Assembly: GCA_900767585.1 (NCBI GenBank)
Contig: CAAFZP010000071.1
Coordinates: 1 to 9,026 of the forward strand
DNA: 9,026 nucleotides
Direction of reading: 5' to 3'
Source of the DNA: Lachnospiraceae bacterium
GTDB lineage: Bacteria > Bacillota > Clostridia > Lachnospirales > Lachnospiraceae
Shown one piece after another: positions 5,510 through 9,026 of this stretch. Under the pieces are notes generated by a model. The model had not been told where the DNA came from. It made no database searches and saw only the letters and a program-made list of their open reading frames with translations. Made by a program: the position numbers and the translations under genes. Each line of letters starts with the position of its first letter. Within the stretch, counting starts at the first letter, position 1.

Positions 5510-6724
5510 ATGATTGAAGTAATTTATGATAAGGAAAAAGACAGCAAAGAATCGGAAGAAAAAATGCAGCATGAAGTGAGTGTAAATCTGCGTCTGCCAA
5601 AGAATATACGACAGATCGGATCGCCGGACGGACACAAAAGAATCTACATAGAAGATTATGTTGTGACATATCTGAATTATATTGCGAGGCCGGGAAGCAC
5701 GCAGGCGAGAGGCGCGATTCTGCTGGGAGAATGTAAAAAAGCGGATGTTGGAAATGTTATATTTATATATGGCGCTGTAGATGCGCAAAATATTGAATTT
5801 GATATGGACGAAAGCGCATTTACGCAGGAGGCATGGACTGCAATTTATGATCAGGCGAAACAATTTTTTCCGCAATTATCTGTCGTGGGATGGTTTTTGT
5901 CACGGATGGGATTTTCAACAGCAATTAATGATAAAATTGAGAAAATGCATGTGGATAATTTCCCGGGGAAAGATAAAGTCCTTTTTGTTACAGATTCATT
6001 GGAAGCCGAAGATGCATTTTATATGTATGAGCACGGACAACTGGTGAAACAGAATGGATATTACATATTTTATGAAAAAAACGAAGCAATGCAAAATTAT
6101 ATTATGAAACAAAAGGGGGATGCCCCCTTGGAACAGTCGGAAATCCAGCGCAAAGATGAGGAAATCATCCGACAGTTCCGAAAAAAGAACCGGAATCAGC
6201 AAGAACACAAAGATGGCGGAGCTGGATTTGTGTATATTGCAAGTTCTTTTGTCGTACTCGCACTCCTGGCAATGGGAATCACTATTGTAAGTAATTATGA
6301 CAAGATGAAGGAGATGGAAGTTTCGATTAATCGTCTTGAAGTGACAGCGGAAGAGGGAACATTCGACCCTGGTTATGTGGAAGCGATGGCGACGACGCAG
6401 GCTCCGGAAGCAAGCAATACGGATGCAGGAACTTCTGAAGAATCAACAACTGCAACATGGAACGAAAACCGCTCGGAGGAAGAACCGGAACCGGAAGGTA
6501 AAATTGCAGACGGAACAGGTGCATCTGCGGAGCAATCCACAGATGCAATGGCAAGCCGCAATGATGAATATTACATAATAAAAGAAGGAGATTCTCTTAG
6601 TTCAATCGCATTTTCTATTTATGGAGATGCAGAGGTCGCATCAAAAATTGCGGAAGTAAATAAGATTGGAATCGAGGACAATATTTTTGTGGGACAAAAA
6701 ATACTCCTACCAAACATTCCGTAG
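5510..6724 (+). CDS. MPN/JAB-like domain, membrane helix and LysM domain protein
   Basis: The 404-residue protein has a composite build. Residues 42-200 look like an MPN (JAB) fold: GAILLGE (68-74), IFIYGAV (84-90), a helix, VVGWFLSRMG (125-134) and VLFVTD (157-162). These follow the GvLlGe...VGWyHsHP...D order, but the two metal-binding histidines of JAMM proteases are replaced (L130, R132), as in non-catalytic MPN scaffolds. A basic helix (207-234) precedes one membrane segment (239-261). A Ser/Thr/Glu/Pro-rich linker (280-350) then leads to a C-terminal LysM domain (354-402, YYIIKEGDSLSSIAFSIYGD onward). LysM binds peptidoglycan or other GlcNAc-containing polymers. The inferred topology puts the MPN-like part in the cytosol and LysM outside. 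GGAGG (5494-5498) lies 11 nt before ATG 5510. The LysM and TM calls are firm; the MPN call is by pattern recognition. It may link a cytosolic complex to the wall. Confidence 0.85.
   Translation: MIEVIYDKEKDSKESEEKMQHEVSVNLRLPKNIRQIGSPDGHKRIYIEDYVVTYLNYIARPGSTQARGAILLGECKKADVGNVIFIYGAVDAQNIEFDMDESAFTQEAWTAIYDQAKQFFPQLSVVGWFLSRMGFSTAINDKIEKMHVDNFPGKDKVLFVTDSLEAEDAFYMYEHGQLVKQNGYYIFYEKNEAMQNYIMKQKGDAPLEQSEIQRKDEEIIRQFRKKNRNQQEHKDGGAGFVYIASSFVVLALLAMGITIVSNYDKMKEMEVSINRLEVTAEEGTFDPGYVEAMATTQAPEASNTDAGTSEESTTATWNENRSEEEPEPEGKIADGTGASAEQSTDAMASRNDEYYIIKEGDSLSSIAFSIYGDAEVASKIAEVNKIGIEDNIFVGQKILLPNIP
6113..6129 (+). repeat. Strong GC hairpin inside the MPN-LysM gene
   Basis: AAGGGGG (6113-6119) and CCCCCTT (6123-6129) form a perfect 7-bp stem with an ATG triloop, inside an AT-rich coding stretch. 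It encodes the KGDAP region (about 202-206), right after the MPN-like domain. Confidence 0.6.
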
Positions 6725-6727
6725 TTA

Positions 6728-6736
6728 TGCTATACT
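6728..6736 (+). promoter_or_regulatory. Extended -10 promoter element for the DUF5711/CvpA pair
   Basis: TGCTATACT at 6728-6736 matches the TGnTATAAT extended -10 with one mismatch. It lies just after the stop codon of the LysM gene. No good -35 is seen 16-18 nt upstream. The start site would be near 6743, giving a leader of about 63 nt. Confidence 0.5.
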
Positions 6737-6763
6737 CAAATGGATTATCGGAAAAAGGAAAAT

Positions 6764-6788
6764 AAGCCAACCATCCAGTTTGGCTTTT
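6764..6788 (+). terminator. Weak terminator or leader hairpin between LysM and DUF5711 genes
   Basis: AAGCCAA (6764-6770) pairs with TTGGCTT (6780-6786) over a 9-nt loop and is followed by only TT (four T in all from 6785). It lies downstream of the extended -10 and 6 nt before the GAGGA ribosome binding site of the next gene. It may act as a leaky terminator, an attenuator, or an mRNA-stabilising hairpin. Confidence 0.4.
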
Positions 6789-6805
6789 AGTATGAGGATA
6801 AGAAA

Positions 6806-8128
6806 ATGAAGCAAGAGAAAACAACAAAAGATAATGTAATTAATTTTGGCGGATCCAAAGAGGCAGGGGAACGCAATGAAGAATTACAAAAACAGGAACG
6901 GTCAAAGAAACGCCTTGTAGGAATCGGTGTTCTTGCCTGTCTGGTGATTGCGGTTGTCATTTATATGTTTGGCAGAAGCTGGGAATATAAAGGATATAAA
7001 GTGGTCGACCGCAATCAGACGGATTATGCAAATACGGCAAATTATATCCGGTTTAGCGATAATCTGCTGAAATATACACCGGATGGTGTTTCCTATATAA
7101 ATAAAAAAGGAGAGACTGTGTGGACAACCGGAATCAATATGAAGGTCCCGGTTGCTGTATCGAGTGGCGATTATGCGGTTGTGGCTGATCAGAATGGAAA
7201 TACCGTATGTGTATTCAACACGGAAGGAGAAGTGAGCAGTCAGACTATGCCATATCCGATCAGCGATGTGGATGTAGGTGATCAGGGCGTTTTTTGTGTT
7301 GTTTTGGAAAGTGAAAAAACGAATTATATCAACTTATATAATCGGAAAGGTGAGATTATTTACGAGATACAGGCATCCATTGACAAAAGCGGATATCCGT
7401 TGGATATCTCTGTATCCGATAATGGGGAGAAACTCTTTACCAGTTATATGAAGGTTGGCAGCAGTACAATGGAAAGCAATCTGACAGCATACAATTTTGG
7501 CGAGGTTGGGCAAAACAGTAATGCAGACCGTATCGTTGGAACATATACATTTGATGATGAGGTGTTCCCGAAAGTGCAATATATCAACAATGATGTGGTT
7601 GCTGCATTTGGCACAAAAACGATTGAACTATACGCCATGAAAGAGAAACCATCATTAAAGAAGCGAATCTTACTGGATGATGAGATACGAAGCGTGTTTT
7701 ATGGGGAGGACTATGTCGGAATCGTGCAAAAGAATAAAGAAGGAACCGCGCATCTTTATACAATTTCTGCATTTAATTCGAAGGGAAAAAAATTATTTCA
7801 AAAGGAGATTGATTTTGACTATGATAATATTTTCGCCAGCGATACAGAAATTATTCTGAGTGGTGGAAAAAAATGCATCATATTCCGGAAAAATGGCTCT
7901 GTGAAATTTCAAGGCACTTTGGAATCTCGAATTCGGAGTGTCGTTCCGACAGAAAATAAGCGGGAATACATTGTTGTATACGAAAATGAGACCCAGATAA
8001 TCCGGTTGAAATATACAGGCGCCAACGCAAATGGAGAGGAAAATCGTGAGGATCTGAAAGCCGATGAGGCAGAAGATGCTACGGCTGGAAATGCTGCAAC
8101 TGCGATGGACGCGGAAGAAGTAAAATAA
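6806..8128 (+). CDS. DUF5711-like membrane-anchored beta-propeller protein
   Basis: This 440-residue protein has a charged cytosolic N-terminus (1-35, ending with a KK/R-rich stretch), one membrane segment (about 36-56), and a large extracytoplasmic part of repeated short beta-strand units. Examples are VSYINKKGETVW (95-106), VCVFNTEGEV (134-143), INLYNRKGEIIYE (165-177) and IIFRKNGSVKF (358-368). The pattern of aromatic strand, NxxGE turn and strand is that of a PQQ/WD-like propeller. I match it from memory to the DUF5711 family of Lachnospiraceae, which has no assigned reaction. The last 35 residues are acidic, Ala-rich low complexity. GAGGA (6794-6798) precedes ATG 6806 by 7 nt. The CvpA gene follows after 22 bp with no terminator, so the two are very probably co-transcribed. 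A binding or scaffold role at the envelope is an inference. Confidence 0.85.
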   Translation: MKQEKTTKDNVINFGGSKEAGERNEELQKQERSKKRLVGIGVLACLVIAVVIYMFGRSWEYKGYKVVDRNQTDYANTANYIRFSDNLLKYTPDGVSYINKKGETVWTTGINMKVPVAVSSGDYAVVADQNGNTVCVFNTEGEVSSQTMPYPISDVDVGDQGVFCVVLESEKTNYINLYNRKGEIIYEIQASIDKSGYPLDISVSDNGEKLFTSYMKVGSSTMESNLTAYNFGEVGQNSNADRIVGTYTFDDEVFPKVQYINNDVVAAFGTKTIELYAMKEKPSLKKRILLDDEIRSVFYGEDYVGIVQKNKEGTAHLYTISAFNSKGKKLFQKEIDFDYDNIFASDTEIILSGGKKCIIFRKNGSVKFQGTLESRIRSVVPTENKREYIVVYENETQIIRLKYTGANANGEENREDLKADEAEDATAGNAATAMDAEEVK

Positions 8129-8150
8129 AAGACATGAAGGAAAAAGAAAA

Positions 8151-8921
8151 ATGGTATTTGTTGTAGTACTTGCAATTTTAAGTGGTGTATTTATAGGATT
8201 TCAGAGAGGCTTTTTAAAATCAGCATTTAAACTGCTGATGACAGTCCTCTCTGTTGTTCTGTCTTATGTCCTGGCACCTTTGATTGCAAATTGGGTAATC
8301 GCATATACATCGTTTGACGATAATCTGCAGGCATCAATTGCTACGCAGATTGAAAGCGCTGCAAGGCAGCAGATTAAAAACGAACTGGATGCTTCTGTGG
8401 GACAATATGGGATACCGGTGACGGATGACATGATCAATGCAGCATTGGATACCCAGCTTAGTACAGGACAGCAATCCGATATGTTAAATCAGATTTCAAT
8501 GCCGGATGATGTCAGACAAAATCTGATCAACCAGACAGCTCAAAATACAAATGGATACCCGGCACGGGCGTTTTATGAATATGTGGCTGGCTACCTGGCA
8601 AAAATGATCGTACGTGCAGTTGTATATGTAATTTCGTTTGTGGTTATAACTTTGATCTTCTTCGGACTTTATCTGCTGATTTCACTCGCGTTGCATGTAG
8701 CCTCGCTCGGTGGGGCAAACAGAGTTGCCGGAGCCGCTTTCGGAGGAATGCAGGCTTTGATATATGTATGGATTGCATTTGTAATCATTCATTATCTGAC
8801 AGGAACGGGAGTGGGAACTTTCCTGGAAAATGAAATTCAGAAGAATGTTGTTTTAACAATGATTGATAATCATAATCCATTGCAGGATGTTGCGAAAAAA
8901 ATGATAACCAGAATATTCTAA
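8151..8921 (+). CDS. CvpA-family membrane protein
   Basis: The 256-residue protein has about four membrane segments: residues 1-16, 24-48, 150-180 and 192-216. The N-terminal signature GxxRGFxKS (16-24) and the C-terminal GGANRVAGAAFGGMQALIYV block (187-206) are those of CvpA (colicin V production) proteins. E. coli CvpA (about 160 residues) is an inner-membrane protein tied to colicin V export and envelope stress; a molecular activity is not established. This one carries an extra loop of about 95 residues (53-147), rich in Gln, Asn and Asp, between membrane segments 2 and 3, as is common in Firmicutes homologues. AAGGA (8137-8141) is 9 nt before ATG 8151. It forms an operon with the DUF5711-like gene. 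The symbol cvpA is left out because orthology is uncertain. Confidence 0.85.
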   Translation: MVFVVVLAILSGVFIGFQRGFLKSAFKLLMTVLSVVLSYVLAPLIANWVIAYTSFDDNLQASIATQIESAARQQIKNELDASVGQYGIPVTDDMINAALDTQLSTGQQSDMLNQISMPDDVRQNLINQTAQNTNGYPARAFYEYVAGYLAKMIVRAVVYVISFVVITLIFFGLYLLISLALHVASLGGANRVAGAAFGGMQALIYVWIAFVIIHYLTGTGVGTFLENEIQKNVVLTMIDNHNPLQDVAKKMITRIF

Positions 8922-8937
8922 AAATGCGAGGCGGGGA

Positions 8938-9026
8938 GTTGACTTCCGATAATAATATAAAGAGGCGGAAAAACAAAAATAAAAAAATGAAAAAAGGGGG
9001 TTGACTTTCTAAAATCAGAGTGTTAT
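8938..9026 (+). promoter_or_regulatory. Strong promoter cut by the window end, with an upstream partial copy
   Basis: TTGACT (9001-9006), a 17-nt spacer (9007-9023) carrying TG at 9021-9022, and TAT (9024-9026) are the -35, extended TGn and first half of a -10 box. The sequence stops in the middle of the -10. An upstream A-rich tract (8969-8995) resembles an UP element. A similar GGGGAGTTGACTTC block at 8933-8946 has no -10 at proper spacing. Such promoters typically drive rRNA or tRNA operons in clostridia. No terminator for the CvpA gene is evident in 8922-9000. Confidence 0.6.

Noticed and set aside
5480..5875. A 131-codon minus-strand frame opposite the MPN-LysM gene start
   Set aside because: Antisense to a well-supported gene, with low-complexity Phe/Ile/Arg-rich translation and no ribosome binding site.
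6792..6809. Five-codon frame (MRIRK) ending in an ATGA overlap with the DUF5711-like start
   Set aside because: No ribosome binding site of its own and too short to separate from chance; its GAGGA is the binding site of the real gene.
8944..8970. TTCCG/CGGAA hairpin as a terminator for the CvpA gene
   Set aside because: The stem is 5 bp with a 17-nt loop and is followed by an A-rich, not T-rich, stretch.

Overview
The window is bacterial and looks like a contig end-piece from a spore-forming clostridium, most probably of the Lachnospiraceae. The reasons are the long-form LeuA, the leucine T-box leader, strong AGGAGG-type ribosome binding sites, moderately AT-rich coding sequence, a YyaC-type sporulation protease, and the pairing of a DUF5711-like protein with CvpA. 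Bases 1-39 are not biological: they match the 3' part of the Illumina TruSeq read-1 adapter. Genuine sequence starts at base 40.

Layout. At 40-111 (minus) lie the first 24 codons of a uracil-DNA glycosylase gene (ung), cut by the adapter junction. A divergent regulatory region follows (112-636). It carries a promoter (about 274-300) and a complete T-box riboswitch (about 307-618) with a CUC leucine specifier, a UGGU acceptor-binding bulge, and mutually exclusive antiterminator and terminator hairpins. It controls leuA (637-2307, 2-isopropylmalate synthase, first committed step of leucine synthesis). Next come a degenerate HD-GYP-type protein (2457-3554) and an unrecognised coiled-coil membrane protein (3608-4726). 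The latter converges with, and overlaps by 10 bp, a minus-strand yyaC (4717-5283).

A 226-bp divergent region with two inverted repeats leads to a plus-strand cell-envelope group. Its first gene encodes a protein with an MPN/JAB-like cytosolic domain lacking the catalytic histidines, one membrane helix, a low-complexity linker and a C-terminal LysM domain (5510-6724). Second is a membrane-anchored DUF5711-like beta-propeller protein (6806-8128), and third a CvpA-family membrane protein (8151-8921). Downstream are two TTGACT-containing repeats. The second forms a near-consensus promoter whose -10 box is cut by the end of the window, as expected if the contig broke at an rRNA or tRNA operon.

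How the genes work together. ung and leuA are housekeeping genes on divergent transcripts, and leuA is controlled by the charging state of tRNA-Leu. The last three genes are co-oriented and together offer cytosolic, membrane and extracytoplasmic parts. They are the best candidate for a little-described envelope module. The MPN-TM-LysM architecture is the most unusual thing here. No mobile element, CRISPR array, tRNA or rRNA gene is visible inside the window.
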